Part shown: positions 51,727 through 61,400 of the stretch, in pieces
Layout of the letters: the number at the start of each line of letters is the position of its first letter
How positions within the stretch are numbered: position 1 is the first letter of the stretch
Assembly (NCBI GenBank): GCA_910579465.1
Contig: CAJTUB010000007.1
Coordinates: forward strand, 75,011-139,010
Origin: an uncultured Lachnospiraceae bacterium
GTDB taxonomy: Bacteria > Bacillota > Clostridia > Lachnospirales > Lachnospiraceae
Direction: 5' to 3'
Length of the DNA stretch: 64,000 nucleotides
Made by a program: the position numbers and the translations under genes
The notes under the pieces: generated by a model
What the model saw: only the letters and a program-made list of their open reading frames with translations
Told to the model about the DNA's origin: nothing
The model's database searches: none

Positions 51727-52841
51727 ACCTGTTGTGCTAATTCGTTTTAAAATGGTTGATTTCCTTATAAAAGCGCACAAAATCCCTGTGCTATAAAAAT
51801 ATTTGTTTTTAACAGCTTAGAAAATTAACTGCTTTATTTTTGCAAGTTCACAGGTTTCATTAAAAATACTGTTTAATGCCAGACAAAGGTTATATGCCAG
51901 GATCTTGTTTGAAAGCCGGGTACAAAGTCCCTGGAAACTTTTTGCAAGCACTCTTTCTGCATTTAACTGCCCATTCAGCTGTGAAAATACGGTTTCCACC
52001 CGCCGCCGTTGTTTGAATATCAACCGGCGTACCGGCTTTGGCCAGTCCGTTTTACTGTTCGATCGTTTCAGTGCCATGAGACAGACTCCCTGGCTGGCCA
52101 TATCCTGCATGAGTGTTTCACCGGCATAGCCTTTGTCACCAAGGACTACGATCCCTGCCTGTGATTCCACAAGGTCCCGCAGGCCTTTCCGGTCATCGAC
52201 GGATGCTGACGTGACTTCGAATGCAGCAATATATCCTTCCAGGGTGACCAGCGCATGTACTTTGTAGCCGAAATAAGTTTCTTTTTTTGAAGGACACTTT
52301 CCATAATCCGCGCCATATCCACGGAAGGAACGGCAGTAGCGTGCCCGGCCAAACTTACAGACGGCAAGCGGAAAGCTGTCTGCCACAAAATACCGGCTGC
52401 CTGGAATCTGAAAAAGACAGGGAATTTTTTGCCGCAGCAGTTCCGTTGTCTGGAGCAATGCTCGCCTTGTTCTGTTGAAACGGCTCCGGCTGCAGAGGGT
52501 TGGAAAAAGATGGCGGTAATTCCGTTTTACAAAGGAATACCATGCGTTTTCCGAGTCGATGCCGGCCAGTTCGCCGCAAATGCTGATGGTGATGATTTCA
52601 GGGTCAGACAGTCTGGCATCCAAAACGTGGCGTCTCCTGGCAACCTCTGGTGGTGCGAAACGGTGATATAGTTCATCAATAATGACATAAACTATTAAAA
52701 TAAAATCTTCAAAAGTTGCGATAGTTGTGGTATTATTATCTTGAAACTTCAACATAATGATGCCTCCTTTCGAAATTTGTATCGCTACAAATAGGATAAC
52801 ACATTTTGTTGAAGTTTTTTATTTTATCTAGCACAACAGGT
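51727..52841 (-). mobile_element. IS982-type insertion sequence, 1115 bp, apparently intact
   Basis: The ends are inverted repeats beginning ACCTGTTGTGCTA on both sides, and a 6-bp duplication TAATTA flanks the element. It carries one intact transposase gene and no passenger genes. Size and single-ORF layout fit IS982. It is inserted in the peptidase gene and its transposase is read opposite to that gene. Confidence 0.9.
51817..52755 (-). CDS. IS982-family DDE transposase
   Basis: The 312-residue protein has the family pattern with candidate catalytic acids in FVADSFPLAVCK (Asp), VVLGDKGYAG (Asp) and RRVETVFSQL (Glu). It is full length with no visible frameshift, so the element may still be active. 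Confidence 0.9.
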   Translation of the reverse strand: MLKFQDNNTTTIATFEDFILIVYVIIDELYHRFAPPEVARRRHVLDARLSDPEIITISICGELAGIDSENAWYSFVKRNYRHLFPTLCSRSRFNRTRRALLQTTELLRQKIPCLFQIPGSRYFVADSFPLAVCKFGRARYCRSFRGYGADYGKCPSKKETYFGYKVHALVTLEGYIAAFEVTSASVDDRKGLRDLVESQAGIVVLGDKGYAGETLMQDMASQGVCLMALKRSNSKTDWPKPVRRLIFKQRRRVETVFSQLNGQLNAERVLAKSFQGLCTRLSNKILAYNLCLALNSIFNETCELAKIKQLIF

Positions 52842-52847
52842 TAATTA
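52842..52847. repeat. Right target-site duplication TAATTA
   Basis: This is the second copy of the 6-bp target duplication, directly after the right terminal repeat. The peptidase reading frame resumes just beyond it. Confidence 0.8.
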
Positions 52848-53154
52848 ATCAAAATGTAGCTTTGTGGCTTACGGAAGGAATGGCATTATATTTAAGCAAC
52901 GGAGAACCATTTTATAAGGCAAACTTAGAATATTTTACAATACCAGCATACAATGACACAAATTCAAATAATCCACTTACCTTTTCAAATTGTGATGGAT
53001 ATACTTTTGCACATACATATATTGAATATTTGGATAAAACATATGGCTGGGATAAGGTGTTAAAACTTATCAAATCAGAAAATTATGAAAAATGCTTCGA
53101 TAAGTCTAAAAAAGAAATTTATGAAGAATGGGTACATTATATTGAAAACTATTA

Positions 53155-53562
53155 TCAATGACCACTTTTTCGTTTGTCAGGCAACATATAAAGGAGACTC
53201 TGAAAAAATGTCTGAAAATACAGATTTTCTATCAAAATCACGATAACCGCCAGCTTGATGGCAATATGGCCGCTCGGGTCGATGTAGCGCTCCGGGTTGT
53301 TCATGCAGTAGGTGTAAAGGTTCAGGCTCAGCGGGTCAGACTGGCTCCCGGCATAAAGGACAGAATTGTCCGCTTCTCCGGTCTGTCCGGTAAGATTGCC
53401 GAACGCATCATAGGAATATGTTGCTATGACCTCCCCACCGGAAAGGAAACGGGATACTGCATTCATGCCGTCTACAGTAAATTCCTTCTCCACACGGAAG
53501 CCCTGCACATTGTAAATATTCCTGACAAAAGTCCCTTCCGTCCTTGCAAAAACTCTCCATTA
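53155..53562 (-). pseudogene. Decayed Rhs C-terminal tip remnant
   Basis: The minus-strand frame reads FRVEKEFTVDG, then SGGEVIATYSYDAFGNL, NPERYIDPSGHIAI and then diverges into unrelated residues ending LPDKRKSGH. Compared with the intact Rhs protein, two in-frame losses are seen: one joins SRFL to SGGE, the other joins VLYAG directly to SQSDPL. The second lies between copies of CCGGCATA, so slippage or recombination is likely. No toxin domain remains. It overlaps the 3' end of the split peptidase gene by a few bases, tail to tail. Confidence 0.8.
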
Positions 53563-53575
53563 GCCTTTTATAAAA

Positions 53576-53878
53576 TTACTTTTTTTCTAAAACATTATTA
53601 AATATCTGTAAAACTGTTGCATAACCTATTATCTGACTTCCTTCATACATCTCTATTTTTTTTCCAATCCATAAGCAAGATGGATAACTTTCAGGAGATA
53701 TAAAAGTTATTGTCCCCTTTAGCTCGCTATCTTCTTTTTCTATATTGTAGTAATAATGTACCCCGGTTGTCAAATACCCCTCTTTAACCATATGAGCTGG
53801 TCTATACCCTTGATATATGTTATTTTTTCTACTACCAATAAATTGAAACAATGCTTCTACATCGCATTCTAATTGCAT
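53576..53878 (-). CDS. Putative immunity protein of the orphan Rhs tip (EF-Tu-like beta-barrel)
   Basis: The 100-residue protein starts 15 bp after the orphan toxin tip and has a strong AGGAGG site. Segments GYRPAHMVKEGYLTTGVHYY and GTITFISPESYPSCLW, followed by MYEGSQIIGYATVLQIFN, resemble the domain II/III barrel of elongation factor Tu, a fold seen in some small bacterial proteins. Position right after a toxin tip is the hallmark of an immunity gene. Neutralisation of the toxin is inferred, not shown. Confidence 0.65.
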   Translation of the reverse strand: MQLECDVEALFQFIGSRKNNIYQGYRPAHMVKEGYLTTGVHYYYNIEKEDSELKGTITFISPESYPSCLWIGKKIEMYEGSQIIGYATVLQIFNNVLEKK

Positions 53879-53893
53879 TATAATTGACCTCCT

Positions 53894-55072
53894 TTAATAA
53901 AAATGCTCAATATTAATAATATTATCATTAAAAAGCCTTAACATATCCGGCTCGACAACTGGTGTACCTGAATTAAAAATAGAAGAATCTAAGTTCATAT
54001 GATATATGTTTTCAGGAATTGTAACCTTTATTATTGCCGCTTTATCTCTATTAATAGATTTATTAGCGAATTCCAAAGTTTCAACAAAATCATTTCCAAA
54101 CTCTTTGGCAGCTAAAGTCTTTCCTTCTATTCCTCTAAATTGCTTAGTTAACATTATATCATAATACTCATCCACACCAACTGCTCTATAAATATCTTTA
54201 GTATTATTACCACCCTCTATTGCCTCTCCCGCAAAGTATTGCAGCTGCATCCTTGCCGGTAGCATATCCTCCGCATTTCCGACGATTCCTCCTGCCGCCC
54301 TCTTTGCCTTCAGCCGGTCAATTCCTGCTCCTGCCAGTGTGCTTCCTGCGGAAACAACGGTGCCGAGTGCAGCAGAAATCCCTATCTGGCGGTAGTCTAT
54401 CTGGGAGAATGTCCTGCCTTCCACAAAGAACTGATGTGCCATCTCCTCCGCGGCTTCGGAGGCTGCCCCTCCCGCTGCGTTGGCAATTAGGGCGGCGGCA
54501 AGCGTCTTCGCCGTCAGCCCTGTCCCTGTTGAAAGGGCGTTCTTTGCCGCAAGCGGACCGATGGTGCATTTCAGGAGGTTCCCCGTGCCGAAGGAAATCG
54601 CGGAAACTGCGCCGGAAAAAAGCCCTTCCCCGACGATGCGGTTATAGTCGATGCAGACCTTCTTCTCGATGAACTTCTGTATCCCTGCCTCGACTGCCAT
54701 TCCTGCCACCACGGCTGAAATCACGATAACCGCCAGCTCGATGGCAATATGACCGCTCGGGTCGATGTAGCGCTCCGGATTGTTCATGCAGTAGGTATAA
54801 AGGTTTAAGTTCAGCGGGTCAGACTGGCTCCCGGCATAGGTATCCGCCTGCAGGAAACGCGCCGTTACCGGGTCGTACATACGCGCGTTCAGATAATACA
54901 GGTCCGTCTCCACGTCATACTGATAACCGGCATAAAGGACGGAATTGTCCGCTTCTCCGGTCTGTCCGGTCAGGTTGCCGAACGCATCATAGGAGTATGT
55001 TGCTATGACCTCCCCTCCGGAAAGGAGTGTCACCACGTCGCCATGGGCGTTGTAAGTGTTCCTGACTGACAC
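53894..55072 (-). CDS. Orphan Rhs C-terminal tip with toxin domain
   Basis: This 392-residue frame starts at a GTG and contains only the end of an Rhs core (YSYDAFGNLTGQTGEA, NARMYDPVTARFLQADTYAG, ERYIDPSGH) and the hydrophobic pre-toxin region shared with the large Rhs protein. After the shared QLQYFAGEA it switches to a different about 108-residue tip (KDIYRAVGVDEYYDIM, then FGNDFVETLEFANKS). The YRAV opening is reminiscent of ADP-ribosyltransferase-like toxins, but this is a weak, by-eye suggestion. It has no signal sequence and may act only after recombination into the large gene. Confidence 0.8.
   Translation of the reverse strand: MSVRNTYNAHGDVVTLLSGGEVIATYSYDAFGNLTGQTGEADNSVLYAGYQYDVETDLYYLNARMYDPVTARFLQADTYAGSQSDPLNLNLYTYCMNNPERYIDPSGHIAIELAVIVISAVVAGMAVEAGIQKFIEKKVCIDYNRIVGEGLFSGAVSAISFGTGNLLKCTIGPLAAKNALSTGTGLTAKTLAAALIANAAGGAASEAAEEMAHQFFVEGRTFSQIDYRQIGISAALGTVVSAGSTLAGAGIDRLKAKRAAGGIVGNAEDMLPARMQLQYFAGEAIEGGNNTKDIYRAVGVDEYYDIMLTKQFRGIEGKTLAAKEFGNDFVETLEFANKSINRDKAAIIKVTIPENIYHMNLDSSIFNSGTPVVEPDMLRLFNDNIINIEHFY
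54221..55056. repeat. Near-identical duplication of the Rhs core end and pre-toxin region
   Basis: This stretch matches 55915-56759 almost base for base, with one 9-bp difference (AKRAAGG against AKRAAKAVGG) and scattered substitutions. The match stops on one side exactly where the toxin tips differ. It is the homology that could exchange the tips. Confidence 0.92.
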
Positions 55073-55126
55073 CGCTACCTTCCTTGTAAAACCATCTGCT
55101 GTGCAAGGAAGGTAAAAACACCGCTA
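55069..55126. repeat. Inverted repeat bracketed by direct repeats at the tip-cassette junction
   Basis: ACCTTCCTTG (55077-55086) and CAAGGAAGGT (55104-55113) form a perfect 10-bp inverted repeat. ACACCGCTA occurs on both outer sides (55069-55077 and 55118-55126). Remnant Rhs-like sequence can be traced here, so it marks the start of the orphan tip. Confidence 0.7.
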
Positions 55127-55170
55127 AAATTCCGGTTTTATCCGTTCTATTTTCTATTAAAAATAAAACG

Positions 55171-55461
55171 TTATTTAACACACTCATTACAAAAATAATT
55201 ATCTGCATCTACTGCCATTTCACATAACTTTTCATCAGAGCAAAGTTCATCGTAATCGGAAAGTCCTCTAAGCAATCCAAGTATAGCAGTACCATTAGAT
55301 GGAAGAAGTGACCTTTTATCAATTGCAGAAATCAAACGTTCTATATAACCTTTATACACATCTTTTAAAAACACCTTTGCATTTTCGCCCTTTACATCCA
55401 TTTCCATAATATAGTCCCTCATATCATTTAACTTTTCTTTTAATATTTCAAATTTATCCAT
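55171..55461 (-). CDS. Putative immunity protein of the large Rhs toxin
   Basis: The 96-residue, mostly helical, acidic protein (MDKFEILKEKLNDMRDYIME at the start) begins 15 bp after the stop of the large Rhs gene. It ends in two cysteines (NYFCNECVK). I recognise no family. Immunity function is inferred from its place directly behind a toxin-tipped Rhs gene and its small size. Confidence 0.6.
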   Translation of the reverse strand: MDKFEILKEKLNDMRDYIMEMDVKGENAKVFLKDVYKGYIERLISAIDKRSLLPSNGTAILGLLRGLSDYDELCSDEKLCEMAVDADNYFCNECVK

Positions 55462-55476
55462 CCTGCTTTTCCTTTC

Positions 55477-58400
55477 TTATTTTGATAATTTTTGAGTTCT
55501 TATAATCCAGTCTTCATCAAACTGTTCAAATAATAACTGAAATCCACCTCCTGGTCGATATTCTATATTATTAAGAGTATCTTTTGCAATATCTTTTGCA
55601 GTACCTATCACATATTTTACCTTAGTTCCAGCCGGAACTTTGGCTATGGAAACATTATCCCTTGGCCCCCATTCACTAAGCAATGCCATTTTATCCATAT
55701 AGTCATCAATTGTACTAATTCCATTCATTTCATCAAATGTTGTCCAATATCGCAAACTGCGACCATCACCCACTTCTTTTCCAGAATGAAGCTGTACTAA
55801 ATATAAATCCTTCTCTGTCAGTGATTTAATCTCATAGCCAGAATTAAAGTTCGACAGTTCCCGATTAAAGCCGTTTGAGTAATCCCAAACCTTTCCCCGT
55901 TTTCCACTTCCATCTGCCTCTCCCGCAAAGTATTGCAGCTGCATCCTTGCCGGTAGCGCATCCTCCGCATTCCCGACAATTCCTCCTACCGCCTTCGCCG
56001 CTCTCTTCGCTTTCAGCCGGTCAATCCCTGCTCCTGCGAGGGTGCTTCCTGCGGAAACAACGGTGCCGAGTGCAGCAGAAATCCCTATCTGGCGGTAGTC
56101 TATCTGGGAGAATGTCCTGCCTTCCACAAAGAACTGATGTGCCATCTCCTCCGCGGCTTCGGAGGCTGCCCCTCCCGCTGCGTTGGCAATTAGGGCGGCG
56201 GCAAGCGTCTTCGCCGTCAGCCCTGTCCCTGTTGAAAGGGCGTTCTTTGCCGCAAGCGGACCGATGGTGCATTTCAGGAGGTTCCCCGTGCCGAAGGAAA
56301 TCGCGGAAACTGCGCCGGAAAAAAGCCCTTCCCCGACGATGCGGTTATAGTCGATGCAGACCTTCTTCTCGATGAACTTCTGTATCCCTGCCTCGACTGC
56401 CATTCCTGCCACCACGGCTGAAATCACGATAACCGCCAGCTCGATGGCAATATGGCCGCTCGGGTCGATGTAGCGCTCCGGGTTGTTCATGCAGTAGGTG
56501 TAAAGGTTCAGGCTCAGCGGGTCGGACTGGCTCCCGGCATAGGTGTCTGCCTGCAGGAAGCGCGCTGTTACCGGGTCGTACATACGAGCGTTCAGGTAAT
56601 AAAGACCCGTCTCCACGTCATACTGGTAACCGGCATAAAGGACGGAATTATCTGCTTCGCCGGTCTGTCCGGTAAGATTGCCGAACGCATCATAGGAATA
56701 TGTTGCCACAGCCTCCCCTCCGGAAAGGAGCGTCACCACGTCGCCGTGGGCATTGTAGAGATAGGAATAGGTCACCTTCTCCGGATTTCCGTCTACATCC
56801 CCTGCACCGGCTTCACTGTATACCTCCCGGAACAGAAGCGGCCCGCCGTACACATTCCTTGCGGTCAAGGCGCCGTCCCCGTCTGCCTCCATGATAACGT
56901 GCTCCCCGTCGTAAAGGAAGCGGGACGTCGCAGTCACGCCGTCTGTGGTAACCTCCTTCGCCACACGGAAGCCCTGCGCATTGTAGGTATTTCTGACGGA
57001 CGTTTCTGCCGTCCTTGCGGAAACCATCTGGTTGTGCAGGTCGTAGGAGGCAGAAAGCACCGTGGTTCCCCCGTCGCCGTTCCCGTTACTGTCGTACTGC
57101 GTCTTCGTCTCCGTCAGGCGGTTGCCGTTCGCATCATAGGTATAAACGGTTTCCGAGCGCTTCTTCCCTGCTTCCGTCTCCGCTGTCCTGACAAGCTGGT
57201 TCCGGCTGTTATAGGTGTAGACGGTTTCCACAGTAACGTTTTTCGGTGTGCCGTCCGAAGCCGCAGCCAGTACGGTTTCCGTCATTGTCCTGCGGTTCCC
57301 TGCACCGTCATAGGTGTAAGAAATAGTGCGTCCGTCCGGGTACGCAACGCTAGCCAAACGGTTCAGGCTGTCATAGGTATATGCCGTCGTGCCGCGCTCT
57401 GTGCCTCCCGATTGTTCGGTCTTTGTCTTCAGGTTCCCGGCGGCATCATAGGTATACAAAAACTCGTCCTGCACGCTGCCGTCCGCAAGGGTATTCTTAA
57501 CAGACGTCACCCGGTGGCAGCCGTCGAAGGTATAGCTCTCCTTGGCGCCGTCCCCATAGGTCACGCTCTTTCTTGCCCCGTCCATATAGTACGCAATCTC
57601 TGCTACGGAGTCTCCGGACTGTACCCTGACAAGACGGCCTGCCGTATCGTACCACCGCTTCACGGTCCCAGCCTCGCCCGTCTCCGTCTCGTAATGGAAC
57701 CCGGCTTCACATCCGGCGGTCATATCGTAGCCGAAGGTCACTGTGACAAAGCCCGGCGCACGCTTTTCCGTGATACGCCCGAGGGCATCATAGGCATAGG
57801 AGGTCGTACCGCTCCCGTCCGTAAACGAAACCAGACGGTTTGCCTTATCGTAGACATAGGTATAGGTACTGCTCCGGCTTCCGGAAACCGAAGTCTCCTC
57901 TACCAGATTTCCCGCGGAATCGTAGGTATAGGACGTCACCGTCCCGGCATAATCCGTTGCAGTTGCTACTTCCCCGTTACCGAAATAGGTATAGTGCTGC
58001 GTCACGGCAGCGTCGCCGCTTCCCTCGGTCTTTGAGATGACAAGCCCTGCCTTGTTGTAGGCATATGACGTGCGGTTTTTGTTCCCGTCGGTCTGCGTCA
58101 GGAGATTTCCTGCCGTATCGTAGGTATAGACGACCTTTGTCCCGTCCGCAGACGTTACACTAAGCAGTCTGCCCTCACTGTCATAGGTATACGTCTTTTT
58201 GTTTCCGTTCGCGTCCTGATCGGAAAGCACGTTGCCAAGAACGTCATAGGTCTTTTTCGTTACTCCGCCTGCCGCGTCGGTCACTGAAACCACCCTGCCG
58301 TCCCTGTCATATTCATAAACGGTTTTGTGGCCTTCGCCGTCCGTAGCGGAAATTTTCTGTCCCGCCGCGTCATACGTGTAATGTGCCGCGACTGTACCGT

Positions 58401-61400
58401 CCGGATTCATGACATAACACAGCCGTCCGAACGCATCGTAACGATACCTTGTTTTATTTCCGAATACATCCGTTTCTGAAAGAACAAGACCGTTCGCATC
58501 GTATTCCGTAGTCTTTGTCAGCTCTTTCAGGGAAACCGTCACTGTTTCCGAGCATCTGCGGCCTGAAAGGTCGTAGGAATACCTGGTGACGTTTCCTTCC
58601 GCATCGGTTTTGGAAAGCATGTTTCCAAACGCATCATAGGTATACCGCTCTGTACGATGCTCCGTGCCGCCTGTGCGGAACAGGACGGACATCACCGGAT
58701 TGGAATGCCCGTCATAGACATAGCTCTGGCATGTGCCCATGGAATTTTCCCTGCATGCCAACAGTCCCGAAGTATGATACTGATAGGTTTCCCGATAGGA
58801 ATCGATGGTGTCGTCCCCGGAAACCTCACAGGAGGTTATCTTTCCCAGGGAATTATAGGTATACGTTGTTACCCTTCCGGTACTCTCCGTCTTTGTCAGG
58901 ACATTTCCCATGCCGTCATAGGTATAGGTCTCTGCTGCCCCGCCCTTCGTCACGGAAAGCAACCGGTCCGCCCCATCATAGGTATAGCTTGTCCTGCCGC
59001 CGAGCGCCGTCGTTTCCGTCAGCTTCCTGCCTAACGCGTCATAGGTATAGGAAACCGTAAATGCTTTTCCCGCCTTGTCCGTCTCCGGCGTGATATACGA
59101 GATACAGCTGCCCTGCGGGTTGTAACGATAGATAGTCGCATTTCCGAACGCGTCGCATTCCATCGTACGGTTTCCGTTACGGTCATAGCCGTATTGTGCA
59201 GTTACGGTCCGCACCATGGTCTGGTTTTTCCCCTGCGTTACCTCGATGCATCTGACCTCGCGTCCACAGGTATCATACTCTGTTTCAAGATGCTCCATTG
59301 CATCAATGGAAAGCCCCTCGCGGTAAGATGCCGGAAGCACCGTCTTTACCTGCCTGTCTGCCCGGTCGTAGGCATACAGCGTCGTTCCTTTTTCTGCGTC
59401 AATTTTCTTTTCCAGACGTCCAAAGCTGTCATAGACTGATTCGGTGACTCTTTCGGCTGCATTTTCCCCTTCATAGGACTGCGTTTCCTTTGTCACATTC
59501 CCGTTTGCATCATACGCATAGGAGGTCCATGTTACAAGCTTATCCTTTGCCGTCACGGTCTTACGGATGCACTGTCCCTTTGCATCGTATTGGTACGACG
59601 TTACCGTTCCGTCCGGCGCGGCTTCCCAGATAAGGTTCTCCGCCCTGTCGTATCCGTAGACTGTTTCAAGCTCCATAAAGCCGGTATTTTCCAGCGTATA
59701 CAGGGACGCATTTTCTACCAGGCGCTTTGCCATTACCGGCTTTTCCCCGGATGCATAGGTATACTCCGTCTGCATACTCTGGGTTCCGGAAAGCGTCCTT
59801 GTTTCGGAAAGACATCTTCCGTCCTTATCATAGCAGTACGAGACGGTTCCTGCTGCATCTGTCCTGGACAAAAGATTTCCCAGCGCATCATAAGTACAGG
59901 TTACCGTAATCAGCTGTCCTGACGGTATCCTCTTTGCCGTGGTGCCTGCCGCACTCCGCGTATAGCGCAGCGCATTTCCGAGCCGGTCGTACTCCGTTCC
60001 GGTGTAGGTATAGCGGTCTGCTTCAAACGGAGTCCAGACACCGGTACGGTTTTTCAGCGCATCATAGGTATAATATGTCGTATTGCCTAAGGCGTCCTTC
60101 TGCAAGGACAGCGTCCCGTCCGTGGCATAGCTCCAGCTGAGTACGCCGCCGTCCGGGTTCTTCTGCTCGATAAGGCGGTTTTTATAATCGTAGGTAAATA
60201 CGGTTTCCGCTGCTTCCGTATCCGTAAAGTACACGGTCTCGGTCGTTTTATGGTATTTTCCGGAAAGCGTATAGGCATACTCCCGCAGAAGCTCTTCCCC
60301 TGCCCCCGGCGCCTTTCTGCGTGCCGTAAGCATTCTTCCGTCCGCATCATAGGTATAGGTATAAACCGCGCCGCCCGGCAGCTCTTCCTTCAAAAGACGT
60401 CCCATGCAGTCATAGGTATAGACCGTACGGTTTCCCAGAGGGTCGGTCTGGCTAAGGAGATTCCCTGCCGCATCATAGGTATAGGTATACGCCTCTGCTT
60501 CGGAACCGTTTGCCGTATACTCTTTGACCTTCTGCAGCAGCTCGTTGTAAACCGCCCCTGTAATGCCGCCGTTTGCATCCTTTTTCCGGAGAATATTTCC
60601 TGCCGCGTCATACGCGTATTCGGTCGTTCTTCCCTCCGGCGTTGTTACCGTGAGCACCCGTCCCAGCGTATCATAGGTCATTTCCGTCTTATAGCCCTTT
60701 GCATTCCGGATGCCGGTCTGGTACCCGGAAGCATTGTAGGTATAGGTCGTTTTACCGCCCTCCGGATTCGTCACGGTCTTTATCAGCCCCTTGAGGCTGC
60801 ATTCCTCCGTGTTTGTGACATAGGTATAGCTTGTCACTGCAAACTTGGATGCGTCATTCTCTCCGTATTGGCTGTAGCTTACATTTTTATCAAGCTCCAC
60901 AATCACCGAACACAGAAATACGCCGCTTTCATCATAAATGTAATGCGTCACGACGCCAGCCGGGTCCTTGTGGTAGATACAGTTATTCCGGCTGTCGTAC
61001 TGGAAGGTTTCTATCCCGTTATCCGGATAGGTGATTTTCGTTGTATTTCCCCTGATATCCCGCTCGTAGCTGGTAATATTCCCTGCCTCATCCCTGCTTG
61101 CCTTCAGCTCATTGTAGTTACTCAGGTTATTATCCTGGAAATAGCTGAAGGTCTGCAGATTGCCGGAGCCGTCCACAATGCCGACGATATTGTAGGCAGC
61201 GTCGTAATACTGCGTTTCCGTTGTCCCGTCGGTATTCGTAATGGTCGTACTCCGCTTTGCTTCATCGTAAGAATAGGTGCGCGTATTCCCTGCCGCATCG
61301 GTTACGCTCTCTACCGTCCAGCGCATCCCTCTCAGCTCATAGGTGATTCCTGCAACGGTCTGCCCCTTTGCATTCTTTACCGCACACAACCGCTTCCCCG

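Larger units (their letters stand above)
51267..53161 (+). pseudogene. Membrane-anchored HEXXH metallopeptidase (peptidase MA-like), split by an insertion sequence
   Basis: This is the only plus-strand gene seen. The first part (51267-51726) encodes a transmembrane helix (about residues 9-28) and ends at HEIVHAYVSV. The second part (52848-53161) continues after the insertion. Removing the element and one 6-bp target copy restores 257 codons, reading HEIVHAYVSVINQNVALW followed by LTEGMALYLS. HEXXH plus a downstream WLTEG glutamate is the zinc-binding pattern of gluzincins. The gene is much more AT-rich than its neighbours, which suggests foreign origin, and it should now be inactive. Its ribosome site is AAAGGAGG. 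Confidence 0.88.

Noticed and set aside
56452..58035. Long plus-strand open frame of 527 codons opposite the Rhs gene
   Set aside because: It is an antisense by-product of the repetitive YD-coding sequence; its translation shows repeated low-information patterns and no ribosome site or family resemblance.
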